Under the pieces are notes generated by a model, which worked only from the letters and a program-made list of their open reading frames with translations, was not told the origin of the DNA and made no database searches. This document shows, piece after piece, positions 16,835 through 24,394 of a stretch of 64,000 bases of DNA. The position numbers and the translations under genes are program-made. How positions within the stretch are numbered: position 1 is the first letter of the stretch; each line of letters begins with the position of its first letter. Source of the DNA: Caproicibacter sp002399225 (GTDB lineage: Bacteria; Bacillota; Clostridia; Oscillospirales; Acutalibacteraceae); contig DAIOKN010000002.1 of the NCBI GenBank assembly GCA_036756705.1, positions 1 through 64,000 on the forward strand, read 5' to 3'.

Positions 16835-18745
16835 TCACACCGTAGTAAAGTTATTTTCCTTCAGCCCGGCAGATTTGAGGATCTCATAAACGTTGACTTT
16901 GTCGCTGTCGGAAGCAAATCCACAGTCGCGGAAAACGACTTTCCACGTTTCCGGCGCAAGCCGCCGATGCAGTTCCGCCATGCCGCGTGCTGTATCCAGC
17001 GTGACGCCGTCCCCCAGGCACAGCATCAGCGCGCCGGAAGCCGCCACATAGACGTTTTTCCCATCTATTTGCTCCCGGCTCAGCGGAGAGGTCAATTCAA
17101 ATCCCATTTTCAGCAAAATCTCGTAAACCAGATCCAATTCCGTCCGTCCCGGAAGACCATCATTCAATGAATTCATTAGGTCCTGCGCCAGTTTCTCCGC
17201 ACTGAATTTCAACTGTGCGGAGTCGCCGGCATCGTCCGCAACCATACCGGCTTCCGGATTCCATCTCTTTACGTTGGAAGAATCCAGTTTGAATACCCGA
17301 AAGCCAATATCCGGCACCTTTTTAAGGGGCTGGTCCGGCTTTTGGCTGGAATTTTTCTCTTCCACCTGCTGTCTGACCAATTCTCCGGCGCGGCGGATCC
17401 GCTCTTTTCCTATTTCACAGATATTTTTGTAACCGGCTTTCGCCGCCTCGGTTCCTTCGGCACAGGGCTCCGGCAGCTGCACCATGATAAACCGGCGGCA
17501 TCCGCCGTCCTCAGCATTCATCTGCATGACCGCATGGGCGGTTGTGGCCGAACCGGAGAAAAAATCCAGAATCGTTGCATCCTTATGATAAAATGTCGTC
17601 AGCTTCAACATCCTTACAATCAGTTCCACCGGTTTCGGGTTATCAAAGTAGGAACCTTGCAGCAATGATTTTAACTGCGCCGTTGCGCTGGAGGTCAGGC
17701 CGCCGTCTTCCCACCAGGTCGTATCCGTTCTGCGCGTCTGCTCTGCGGAACGGAGATAATATTTTTGATAAAGACGATTCCCTTTTTTAACCAGGAACCC
17801 GTCCTGATACTTTTTCCGCATGGTCTCTTTGGAAAAGCGGAAATAGCCCTTTACCCCTAAAAATTCAAAATATGGGTTTCCCTTCCGCGCGCCGCCCGGA
17901 CCGTCGACAGGCACCAGGCGGTACGGCCCTTTCCCATCGGCATCATCGAAAGGGAAACCGGACAGATCCGGGTCCAGACCGATCTGCCGGCGCATCTGTT
18001 CCAAAACCGATCGATTCTTTGCATAAAACAAAATAAAATTATGATTAGGAGAAATAATCTTGTCATTCGATACAGAAGCGCGCGATTTATGGCAGATAAC
18101 GGCAATCCGGTTGCCCTCTCCAAAAATCTCGTCGCAAACTTTGATCAGATTCGCAATTTCGTTATCATCCAAACTGACGAACATCACGCCGCTGTCTGCC
18201 AGCAGATTCCGCGCCAAACGCAGCCGCGGATACATCATACTCAGCCACTTGGAATGGAAGCGGCCGTCCGTTTCACTGTTGGTGCTTTGGGGGCGGCCGG
18301 CTTTGTCCACCTGCCCGGTCCATTCCTGATAGTTTCTAATACTGTCTGAAAAATGGTCGGGATAGATAAAATCTTTTCCCGTGTTGTAAGGCGGGTCGAT
18401 ATAAATCATCTGAATTTTTTCATGATAGCTTTTTTGGAGCAGTTTGAGGACTTCCAGATTGTCGCCTTCCAGGTAGAGGTTCCTGGTGCTGTCCCAGTTT
18501 TTGCTTTCTTCCATGCAAGGACGCAATGTCCCCGTGCCGGAAGCCTGAGAAAGACGCAGTGCGCGGTTTTTACCGTTCCATGTAAAGTGGTAGCGCTCCT
18601 GCCCGCTGTCAATCTGGCCGCCAAGCTCCTGTTTCAGCCGATCAAAATTGATTTTTCCCTCTTCAAACACCTCTGGGAAAATAGATCTGAGCTGCTCTAT
18701 TCGCTCCGCCGTCAGATCCGGGGTCTTTCCACTCAACTTCGTCAT
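16835..18745 (-). CDS. mod: Type III restriction-modification system, adenine methyltransferase (Mod)
   Basis: A 636-residue beta-class DNA methyltransferase that also gives the complex its sequence specificity. The catalytic motif IV is DPPYNTG and the SAM-binding motif I is DFFSGSATTAHAV, in the motif IV-before-I order of type III Mod. The central region between them is the likely target-recognition domain. The start at 18745 is preferred because GGAG lies 7 bases upstream and homologues begin near LTAERIEQLRSIFPEVF; a 49-codon in-frame extension is open but unlikely. No simple-sequence repeat that would cause phase variation is seen. Confidence 0.95.
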   Translation of the reverse strand: MTKLSGKTPDLTAERIEQLRSIFPEVFEEGKINFDRLKQELGGQIDSGQERYHFTWNGKNRALRLSQASGTGTLRPCMEESKNWDSTRNLYLEGDNLEVLKLLQKSYHEKIQMIYIDPPYNTGKDFIYPDHFSDSIRNYQEWTGQVDKAGRPQSTNSETDGRFHSKWLSMMYPRLRLARNLLADSGVMFVSLDDNEIANLIKVCDEIFGEGNRIAVICHKSRASVSNDKIISPNHNFILFYAKNRSVLEQMRRQIGLDPDLSGFPFDDADGKGPYRLVPVDGPGGARKGNPYFEFLGVKGYFRFSKETMRKKYQDGFLVKKGNRLYQKYYLRSAEQTRRTDTTWWEDGGLTSSATAQLKSLLQGSYFDNPKPVELIVRMLKLTTFYHKDATILDFFSGSATTAHAVMQMNAEDGGCRRFIMVQLPEPCAEGTEAAKAGYKNICEIGKERIRRAGELVRQQVEEKNSSQKPDQPLKKVPDIGFRVFKLDSSNVKRWNPEAGMVADDAGDSAQLKFSAEKLAQDLMNSLNDGLPGRTELDLVYEILLKMGFELTSPLSREQIDGKNVYVAASGALMLCLGDGVTLDTARGMAELHRRLAPETWKVVFRDCGFASDSDKVNVYEILKSAGLKENNFTTV

Positions 18746-18946
18746 GCAATCACTCCAATTATTCTCTGCCATGGCAAGTCTTTGCCGATTCTGCAGCGGC
18801 TCTCCCCTCTTACTTGAAAACGGATATTCAGAATTCTGGCGATGATTTGACCTTGCGGTTACTGCCCGATTAAAAAACCCAGTGGATATCATTCGGCTTG
18901 TGAAACGTTAGTACTAATTTTCAGAATTTCATCTGGCGGCCGTATT

Positions 18947-18955
18947 ATTATACCA
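18947..18955 (-). promoter_or_regulatory. Extended -10 promoter of mod-res
   Basis: Minus-strand TGGTATAAT (18947-18955) is an extended -10. It would give a leader of about 195 bases before the preferred mod start. Confidence 0.5.
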
Positions 18956-19020
18956 CAGTTTGTCTGGCCCCACATGGCGGGATTACTGTCAAACATAAAT
19001 ATCCCGTGAAATAAATCAAG

Positions 19021-20079
19021 TCAATTTTTAATATTCCAGAGCTCTTTCAGCCTTTTTATTGTAAATTCCCATTTATCATTCTTCGGGCGGCAAACCGTAT
19101 TTTGATTTCCAAAGAAACCGTATTCGGAAACCGCATCTTTTTCCGGAACGGTTTTCTCCCATTTCACTTTTACAATATATTCTTCCTTCTCGGGCGGCAA
19201 GTCTTTATGGTAACCCGCCTTTAGGGACAAATCAAAAAACGGTATGTCACGTCCATCAATTTGAATCCGGGTCTTTCCTGCCGGCTTCATTTCTTCCGTG
19301 ACAGTGCCCACGCCTACATAACCCACATGCGGAATATTAACCCAAATGCGATCACCGGAACTCAGGTTTCTCATGGTTCCCGTATGCCATGAGCCTCCCC
19401 CGGCGGAGACAAATCCATATTGGACGGCATCCTCCCAGGAGCGCTGCCCGTCTACCCCGTAGGAAAAATAATATTCTCCATTCCAGCTAATCGGCAGATT
19501 CCCTTTCGGCTGAACTTCTTGATCCGGTTCAAACATCCAGGCCCGGCTCAACAGTCTCTTCCCCTGATGTTGAAAGACTCGGAAAAACAGCACATTGATA
19601 TCGATTCCAAACCCCTGAAGATATTGAATGATGCGTTCTGTGCTTCCATCCATATCGGTCGCGACAATGACGGTACGAACATGGACATCATCATTGCTTT
19701 CTTCCAGTGCGGCGCCAAACTGTTCCTGATATTTTGCACTCAGCGGTTTTCCCGAATAATTTAAACAAATTTCAGCAAGTTTATTTTCATCCATTTCTTC
19801 AACACAAGAGGCATAATCCAACGCCTGAGCGGTTACTTCGCGCGGCGTCATTCCCTTTTTCAATTCGATGACGACAGGGTTTCCACTGGCATCAACGCAC
19901 AATAAATCAATGATGCCGCCGTATCGTGTACGGACCTGACGGCCAATTATCAGCCAGTCTTCACTTAGCAGCTTGATGTTGTCTGCCAGAAGATCTTCCA
20001 GTTCATGTTCACTGCTCAGGGATGACAATGGAAGTTCACATTCATCATCCAGAGACCAAATTGTCTGTTGAATCGACAT
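19021..20079 (-). CDS. NucS/DUF91-type nuclease-domain protein with extra C-terminal domain
   Basis: A 352-residue protein. The N-terminal half (about 10-180) resembles the NucS/DUF91 PD-(D/E)xK fold: GGIIDLLCVDASG followed by PVVIELKKG (about 54-78) gives the D...ExK active site, and a YASCVEEMDENKLAEI segment follows. The C-terminal half (about 190-352) contains SWEDAVQYGFVSAGGGSWHTG and GDRIWVNIPHVGYVGVGTV, reminiscent of small barrel (PUA/EVE-like) reader domains; this is inference. It has its own ATG with AGGGG 10 bases upstream and lies 275 bases from mod on the same strand, suggesting a defence role. Confidence 0.75.
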   Translation of the reverse strand: MSIQQTIWSLDDECELPLSSLSSEHELEDLLADNIKLLSEDWLIIGRQVRTRYGGIIDLLCVDASGNPVVIELKKGMTPREVTAQALDYASCVEEMDENKLAEICLNYSGKPLSAKYQEQFGAALEESNDDVHVRTVIVATDMDGSTERIIQYLQGFGIDINVLFFRVFQHQGKRLLSRAWMFEPDQEVQPKGNLPISWNGEYYFSYGVDGQRSWEDAVQYGFVSAGGGSWHTGTMRNLSSGDRIWVNIPHVGYVGVGTVTEEMKPAGKTRIQIDGRDIPFFDLSLKAGYHKDLPPEKEEYIVKVKWEKTVPEKDAVSEYGFFGNQNTVCRPKNDKWEFTIKRLKELWNIKN

Positions 20080-20244
20080 GATGACATTCCCCTTTATTCT
20101 TATAATTTCATCATTTATTCGGCTATTCGGCAATTTACAGGAGGATATTCCCCTAAGCTGATTTCCGCATTGTGTTTTTCAGCTCATTTCAGTTAAATCT
20201 ATTATATTCCGACAAAATCTCATTCGCAACATGCTGCGGATAAC

Positions 20245-20273
20245 AAAAAGGCGCCGGACTGCTTTCCGGCGCC
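20245..20273 (-). terminator. Strong minus-strand terminator without an assigned gene
   Basis: GGCGCCGGA/TCCGGCGCC (20250-20273, 9 bp, 6-base loop) is followed on the minus strand by TTTTTG. The nearest minus-strand gene upstream of it is more than 1.2 kb away, so it either shields the nuclease gene from read-through or ends an unannotated minus transcript. Confidence 0.75.
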
Positions 20274-20309
20274 AAAATACCTGTTTTTTCCAAAAATTGT
20301 GATTTTTCC

Positions 20310-20337
20310 TTGACTTCACGGTCCAATGCGGTATAAT
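20310..20337 (+). promoter_or_regulatory. Promoter of an apparent small RNA
   Basis: TTGACT (20310-20315), 16-base spacer, perfect TATAAT (20332-20337). No protein gene follows for over 600 bases; instead a run of RNA hairpins and a terminator follow. Confidence 0.75.
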
Positions 20338-20343
20338 TTATCT

Positions 20344-20560
20344 GTAAGGCATGAAAAATGCAATGCAGAAGCAGGTGGTGGAACACCTGCCTCCTGCATA
20401 CGGAGACCAGACCTCCATACGCAACCGAATCATCGGCACATTGCGCCTCTTATTATAACGCCTCCCGCATCTTTTGTACAGGGGGATTAGGATGAGTACC
20501 GGCGGTGTGTTTTGGGACGCTGTATATGGATTTTGAAATATCCGTATCCAGCATTTTTTT
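20344..20560 (+). ncRNA. Predicted independent non-coding RNA, about 215 nt, family not recognised
   Basis: Bounded by a near-consensus promoter and a strong terminator. Internal hairpins include GCAGGTG/CACCTGC (20371-20390) inside an outer ATGCAG/CTGCAT stem, and CGCAA/TTGCG enclosing CCGA/TCGG shortly after. No plus-strand ribosome binding site with an open frame was found. The length fits 6S RNA, but no 6S, SRP, tmRNA or RNase P core motif was recognised, so no family is assigned. A minus-strand reading cannot be fully excluded because a second terminator faces the other way at 20245. Confidence 0.6.
20519..20560 (+). terminator. Terminator of the predicted small RNA
   Basis: Positions 20519-20531 pair with 20540-20552 in 12 of 13 positions (one mismatch, one G-U), loop of 8 bases, followed by ATTTTTTT. 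Only the plus-strand side has the T-tract. Confidence 0.85.
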
Positions 20561-20569
20561 GTGCCTTGC

Positions 20570-20617
20570 GGCGGCCGGTGCCAGCAAGGATGCCCTTCTC
20601 TGACCGGCACGGCCGCC
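20570..20617 (+). other. Second GC-rich hairpin behind the small-RNA terminator
   Basis: GGCGGCC, one bulged G, GTGCC (20570-20582) pair with GGCAC GGCCGCC (20606-20617), followed by TAATTTTGTTT. It may act as a backup terminator. Confidence 0.55.
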
Positions 20618-20652
20618 TAATTTTGTTTGTGAAAAGGGTTATCATATAGATG

Positions 20653-20750
20653 AAAACAGCGCCATCCGGACTGGGACGGGAAAACCGTCGCCCCCCTTTC
20701 TAGGGAAGTCTGTCTAGTGGCGCTGTTTTCCCTGCTCCCACACGGGAAAA
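20653..20750 (+). other. Structured RNA element with mutually exclusive stems (possible cis-regulator)
   Basis: A perfect 12-bp stem AAAACAGCGCCA/TGGCGCTGTTTT (20653-20664 with 20718-20729) closes a domain containing GACGG/CCGTC and CCC/GGG mini-hairpins. The 3' arm overlaps a competing hairpin TTTTCCC/GGGAAAA (20726-20732 with 20744-20750). This switch-like layout lies about 210 bases upstream of a CDP-alcohol phosphatidyltransferase gene. No known riboswitch signature was recognised, and no T-tract follows. The remainder of the gap to 20958 holds a possible long-range ACGGC/GCCGT pairing but no gene. Confidence 0.45.
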
Positions 20751-20958
20751 GCCTTTCTGGCAGTCTGGAAGCTCCGCAATATATTTCAGATTTCTGAACC
20801 TAATAAACTATAATGGATTCCATTCCGCCTGGCATATTTCAAAGATGATTCATAGATTTGGTCTGACGCACGCCTTTTCGCAAGGGAGGATTGAATATAC
20901 GGCCCCCAAGATCAGTGGGAACGATGCGCGAACTTAACGAGCCGTATTCGAAAAAGAA

Positions 20959-21504
20959 ATGAAAATGAAGCAGATTCCTAATATCATCACAGGCATAAGA
21001 ATCATTTGTGCCTTTGCCCTTTTATTTTTGGAACCACTGTCATGGTCCTTTCTAGCCGTTTATGTGATTGGCGGGATCAGTGATATTGCCGATGGTTTCA
21101 TCGCAAGAAAACGAAACGTCACCAGCAAAACCGGGACGGTATTGGACAGTATTGCCGACGCCTTTTTTATTTTTATCCTGCTGCTCATCTTTCTCCCATA
21201 TTTCCAGTGGCCTGGATGGTTCTTCGGCTGGGTGCTTGCAATTATTATTTTACGTTTTACTTCTCTTTTCGTCGGCGCACTGAAATATCATACGCTGGCT
21301 TTTCTCCATACTTACGCAAACAAAGCAACCGGGTTGGCACTTTTCGGCTTTCCCGTTATATTTTGGATTTGCGGTTTAAATACAACAGCGCTTCTTCTAT
21401 GCTGTATCGCCACCGTTTCGACTCTGGAAGACTTATTAATCAATATTATCTCAAAGAAATTGGATAGAAATATCAGTACGATTTTTAAAATAAAAAAGAG
21501 CTAA
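20959..21504 (+). CDS. CDP-alcohol phosphatidyltransferase family membrane enzyme
   Basis: A 181-residue integral membrane protein with about five to six hydrophobic helices. The family active site D-x2-DG-x2-AR-x8-G-x3-D-x3-D is complete in SDIADGFIARKRN followed by TGTVLDSIAD (about 42-70). It transfers a phosphatidyl group from CDP-diacylglycerol to a small alcohol; whether this is glycerol phosphate, serine or inositol cannot be decided. The start has no strong ribosome binding site. It stands alone, convergent with a broken hydrolase gene that overlaps its 3' end by 20 bases. Confidence 0.85.
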   Translation: MKMKQIPNIITGIRIICAFALLFLEPLSWSFLAVYVIGGISDIADGFIARKRNVTSKTGTVLDSIADAFFIFILLLIFLPYFQWPGWFFGWVLAIIILRFTSLFVGALKYHTLAFLHTYANKATGLALFGFPVIFWICGLNTTALLLCCIATVSTLEDLLINIISKKLDRNISTIFKIKKS

Positions 21505-21892
21505 CCAAATCTTGTCTGCCTTCCAGCTTTTGAAGGGATTTTTTATTCCCGGCTTGTATCATCAATTCGCGGACTCTGTCATAACCGACTTTTTCATTTT
21601 CCGTCATATTGATCACTTGCCCTGTTCCAATGTAATATGCAATATCTTCCGGATGCTTTTGAATAAAGACGGAGCCCAAAACGCATTGATCCCAGTGAAC
21701 TACTGTGAAAATTTTTTCCCAGTTATTTTGAAATGTATGGGCAAACAGAGATTCTACGGAACCCGGGCCGCCGTGCAGATACAATAAGACCGGGTTTTCA
21801 TCGCTCGTTCCCCGATGATACAAAAACTGATTGAGCCCATTAATCGAGACATATTCCTGCAGATCAATGGGTCTCTTTGGCGTTTTACTCAT
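21485..21892 (-). pseudogene. Alpha/beta hydrolase remnant, internally deleted and C-terminally truncated
   Basis: The reading frame is open for 135 codons, but the protein jumps from LLYLHGGPGS...VVHWDQ (oxyanion HGGP region, about 37-69) directly to LGSVFIQKHPED. In intact relatives about 50 residues including the nucleophile elbow GHSWGS lie between. The C-terminal half with the catalytic acid and histidine is also missing after KKSLQKLE. It therefore cannot be an active hydrolase. The junctions look like clean deletions, the first in frame. Confidence 0.8.
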
Positions 21893-22050
21893 TTTGGTCA
21901 GACTTTTCCGTCAAAGTGAAAAGTTTTATTTTACGCCCATTTTAATATTGATTTTGAAGATGATCTTCGATCTAGTTGAAGATACAGCCGTTTGCGTATA
22001 TTTCAGCTCCCTGTTCACCGGTATCGTCGGTCATACGAAAGATACGCGCG

Positions 22051-23295
22051 TCATTCGGCAGCCTGTACATTGTATCCTTCATTTTTTACACCACCTCTGC
22101 TCAAAAAATCGTTTGCTGCATGAAAGAATGTCTTCACATAACGGTCGGCGACGTTGCCCCACCGCATCGTTTTGCCAAGCAGGAGTGTCTTCTGCTCCAT
22201 CGCCGCTTTTTCTTCCGGATGCTCGATCAAAAAATTAATGCGCTCGGCGAGAGAATTGGCGTCTTCAAAATCTGCCAGCAGCCCGCGCCCATCCGCGAGC
22301 ATTTCCCGCGCGTAAAAGTACGGCGTGGAGACGATCACCCGCCCATACCCCGCCGCATAGGCAAGGGTCCCGCTGACCGCCTGGTCCTTGTCAAGGTAAG
22401 GCGTCATATAGATATCGGAGAGCGTTAAATACCAGACGATTTCCTCTTTCGTGAGGTATCGGTTCACAAAGCGAACGTTGTCCGTAAGCTTCAGTTCCTT
22501 CACCATTTTTTCAAGGCTGGACCGATAGATTTCCCCGCGCTGTTTCCGAACGACGGGGTGCGTCTGGCCTAAAATCAGGTACAGCACACCGGGATGCTTC
22601 TTCACAACCTGCCCGATGGCTTCAATACCGTATTCCAAACCTTTTCCAGGGCTGATCAGGCCAAAGGTGCTGACGATAGTGCGGTCAGCAAGGCCAAATT
22701 TTCCCTTGAGAGCATCCCTGTCGGGAAGTTTGAAATCAGGGACGCCGTGGTGGATCATCTCGATTTTTGCCGGGTCGGCCCCATAAACCTCCTGAAGCAC
22801 TTTTCGGGAACTTGAAGTCATTGTCACGATCTTCGTGCTTTTTTGGCAGAGTTCCTTTAAAATCGTCCGCTGCTTTTCCGTCGGGGACGGCAGCACCGTA
22901 TGCAATGTGGTGACAATCGGTTTTTTGACCCTGTCGATCAGATCCAGCAGATATTCTCCGCTGTCGCCTCCGTAGATTCCATATTCATGCTCTATAATAA
23001 GGATCTGAATATCGGAACGGTTGATCCGCTCCGCAGCCGCCGTATAACTTTTCCGGTCCTGCTGCGGAAAATCGAAGAGCACGTCGCTGCCATAATGTTG
23101 ATCCCCGTCGCTGACCGCGATGACGCAGGTTTTCAAATATCTTTTCTTTTTCATTTCCAGGACAAGGTCCTGCGTAAAGGTAGCGATTCCGCACTCACGC
23201 GGAGGATAGGTACTTAAAAATGCAATATTCAAAAATGGTTTGGGTAATTTCAAAATTTGCTCCTTTTCCTTTGTATCAGACGGCTTATACTGCAA
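22051..23295 (-). CDS. Family 4 glycosyltransferase
   Basis: A 414-residue GT-B fold glycosyltransferase. The N-terminal domain starts FLNIAFLSTYPPRECGIATFTQDLV (about 21-45), with the glycine-rich acceptor loop, and the C-terminal domain has STFGLISPGKGLEYGIEAI (about 218-236) and a donor-binding part PYLDKDQAVSGTLAYAAGYG (about 320-339). The tail after 395 is variable. Its start overlaps the upstream nucleotidyltransferase gene by 11 bases. Together with the GH130 enzyme this points to synthesis and phosphorolysis of a glycan, probably mannose-containing; donor and product are inferred. Confidence 0.88.
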   Translation of the reverse strand: MQYKPSDTKEKEQILKLPKPFLNIAFLSTYPPRECGIATFTQDLVLEMKKKRYLKTCVIAVSDGDQHYGSDVLFDFPQQDRKSYTAAAERINRSDIQILIIEHEYGIYGGDSGEYLLDLIDRVKKPIVTTLHTVLPSPTEKQRTILKELCQKSTKIVTMTSSSRKVLQEVYGADPAKIEMIHHGVPDFKLPDRDALKGKFGLADRTIVSTFGLISPGKGLEYGIEAIGQVVKKHPGVLYLILGQTHPVVRKQRGEIYRSSLEKMVKELKLTDNVRFVNRYLTKEEIVWYLTLSDIYMTPYLDKDQAVSGTLAYAAGYGRVIVSTPYFYAREMLADGRGLLADFEDANSLAERINFLIEHPEEKAAMEQKTLLLGKTMRWGNVADRYVKTFFHAANDFLSRGGVKNEGYNVQAAE

Positions 23296-24337
23296 GATTC
23301 GCGACTGCTTTCAAGTTTTCCGGCGTGCAGATAACATGCTTATACCTCGACGCGCTTTTGATGACGCTGCCGTCGGTCACCACGCATTCTGCCATTTTCA
23401 CACCGTCCTCAATGACCACGTCGTTCCACAGGATGCTGTTAGTGATCTCGCTTTTCTTTCCGACCACGCCGTTGTCACCGACGACCACCCGTGGTCCCAC
23501 GACCGCGCCGGCCTCAATTCGCACATTCCTTCCAAGATAGACCGGGCCGCGCAGCGTTGCCTTACCGCTGATTCCGGCGTTCAGCCTGCTGAAAACCGCG
23601 CGCTGGCGGAAATTGATTTCGGAAAGTCGCAACCTTCCCTCGAAGCCGTCCCGGTGGGCCTGTATGTATTTTTCAGGCGTCCCGATGTCCAGCCAGTAAT
23701 TACAACCTTTATATACGGCGATCTTCCGCCCCCGCTCCAGCAGTTTCGGAAAGACCTCCCGCTCTACCGACACTGCCCTTCCGGATGGGATGAGCCGGAG
23801 CATCTCCGGCTCAATGATATAGACGCCCGCGTTGATGAAATGCGAAACGACTCCGTTCGGCGCCGGCTTTTCCCTAAAAGAAGAGGCGTAACCGTTTCCG
23901 TCGTATTCGATCACGCCGTAGGCGGACGGGTTGCTCACCTGTGTCACCGCAATCGTGACGTCTGCTTTTTTTCGCTTATGATAGCGAAGCATCTCGCTTA
24001 AATTGATATTGCTCAGAATGTCGGCATTGAAGATAAAAAATGTGCCGTCAAAGTAGTTCTCACAGTTTTTAATCGCGCCCCCAGTTCCGAGCGGAATATC
24101 TTCGCTGACATAATGGATTTTCAGGCTGAAATCCGTTCCGTCGCCGAAATACCGTTCGATGGCCTCCGGTTTGTAACAGGTACTCAGGACGATGTCGTCC
24201 ACGCCGTGCATTTTAAGGATTTCAAGTGTGCGCTCCAGCAACGGCTTCCCCATTACCGGCACCATCGGTTTTGGAAGCCTGTCTGTCAGCGGTCTGAGCC
24301 TGGTGCCCATGCCGCCTGCCAAAAATAAAGCCTTCAT
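23285..24337 (-). CDS. Sugar-phosphate nucleotidyltransferase (GDP-mannose/NDP-sugar pyrophosphorylase-like)
   Basis: A 350-residue enzyme that makes an NDP-sugar from a sugar 1-phosphate. The N-terminal signature is LFLAGGMGTRLRPLTDRLPKP (residues 4-24), with GTGGAIKNC (about 84-92) and FNADIL metal-binding region (about 103-108). The C-terminal third (about 255-330) has hexapeptide left-handed helix repeats such as VYLGRNVRIEAGAVVG. These features fit mannose-1-phosphate guanylyltransferase or glucose-1-phosphate uridylyl/thymidylyltransferase; the GH130 neighbour favours mannose. It overlaps the glycosyltransferase gene. Confidence 0.87.
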   Translation of the reverse strand: MKALFLAGGMGTRLRPLTDRLPKPMVPVMGKPLLERTLEILKMHGVDDIVLSTCYKPEAIERYFGDGTDFSLKIHYVSEDIPLGTGGAIKNCENYFDGTFFIFNADILSNINLSEMLRYHKRKKADVTIAVTQVSNPSAYGVIEYDGNGYASSFREKPAPNGVVSHFINAGVYIIEPEMLRLIPSGRAVSVEREVFPKLLERGRKIAVYKGCNYWLDIGTPEKYIQAHRDGFEGRLRLSEINFRQRAVFSRLNAGISGKATLRGPVYLGRNVRIEAGAVVGPRVVVGDNGVVGKKSEITNSILWNDVVIEDGVKMAECVVTDGSVIKSASRYKHVICTPENLKAVANLAV

Positions 24338-24394
24338 AATAATCCCTCTCGTTTCACGTCAGTATTGAAATAATATAGGGTCATGTCGGAGGCG

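Noticed and set aside
16835..18892. Longer Mod start at 18892
   Set aside because: The 49-codon extension lacks a ribosome binding site and does not resemble the N-terminus of type III Mod proteins; the GGAG-preceded ATG at 18745 fits better.
20371..20390. GGTGGTGGAACACC in the predicted small RNA as a T-box motif
   Set aside because: It lies in the loop and arms of a hairpin, lacks the ACCGCG ending of a T-box, and is followed by no aminoacyl-tRNA synthetase or amino-acid gene.
20189..20610. Two overlapping minus-strand frames across the predicted small RNA, one ending in a Cys-rich peptide
   Set aside because: No convincing ribosome binding site or family. The plus-strand promoter and terminator explain the region better, though a short minus-strand peptide is not fully excluded.
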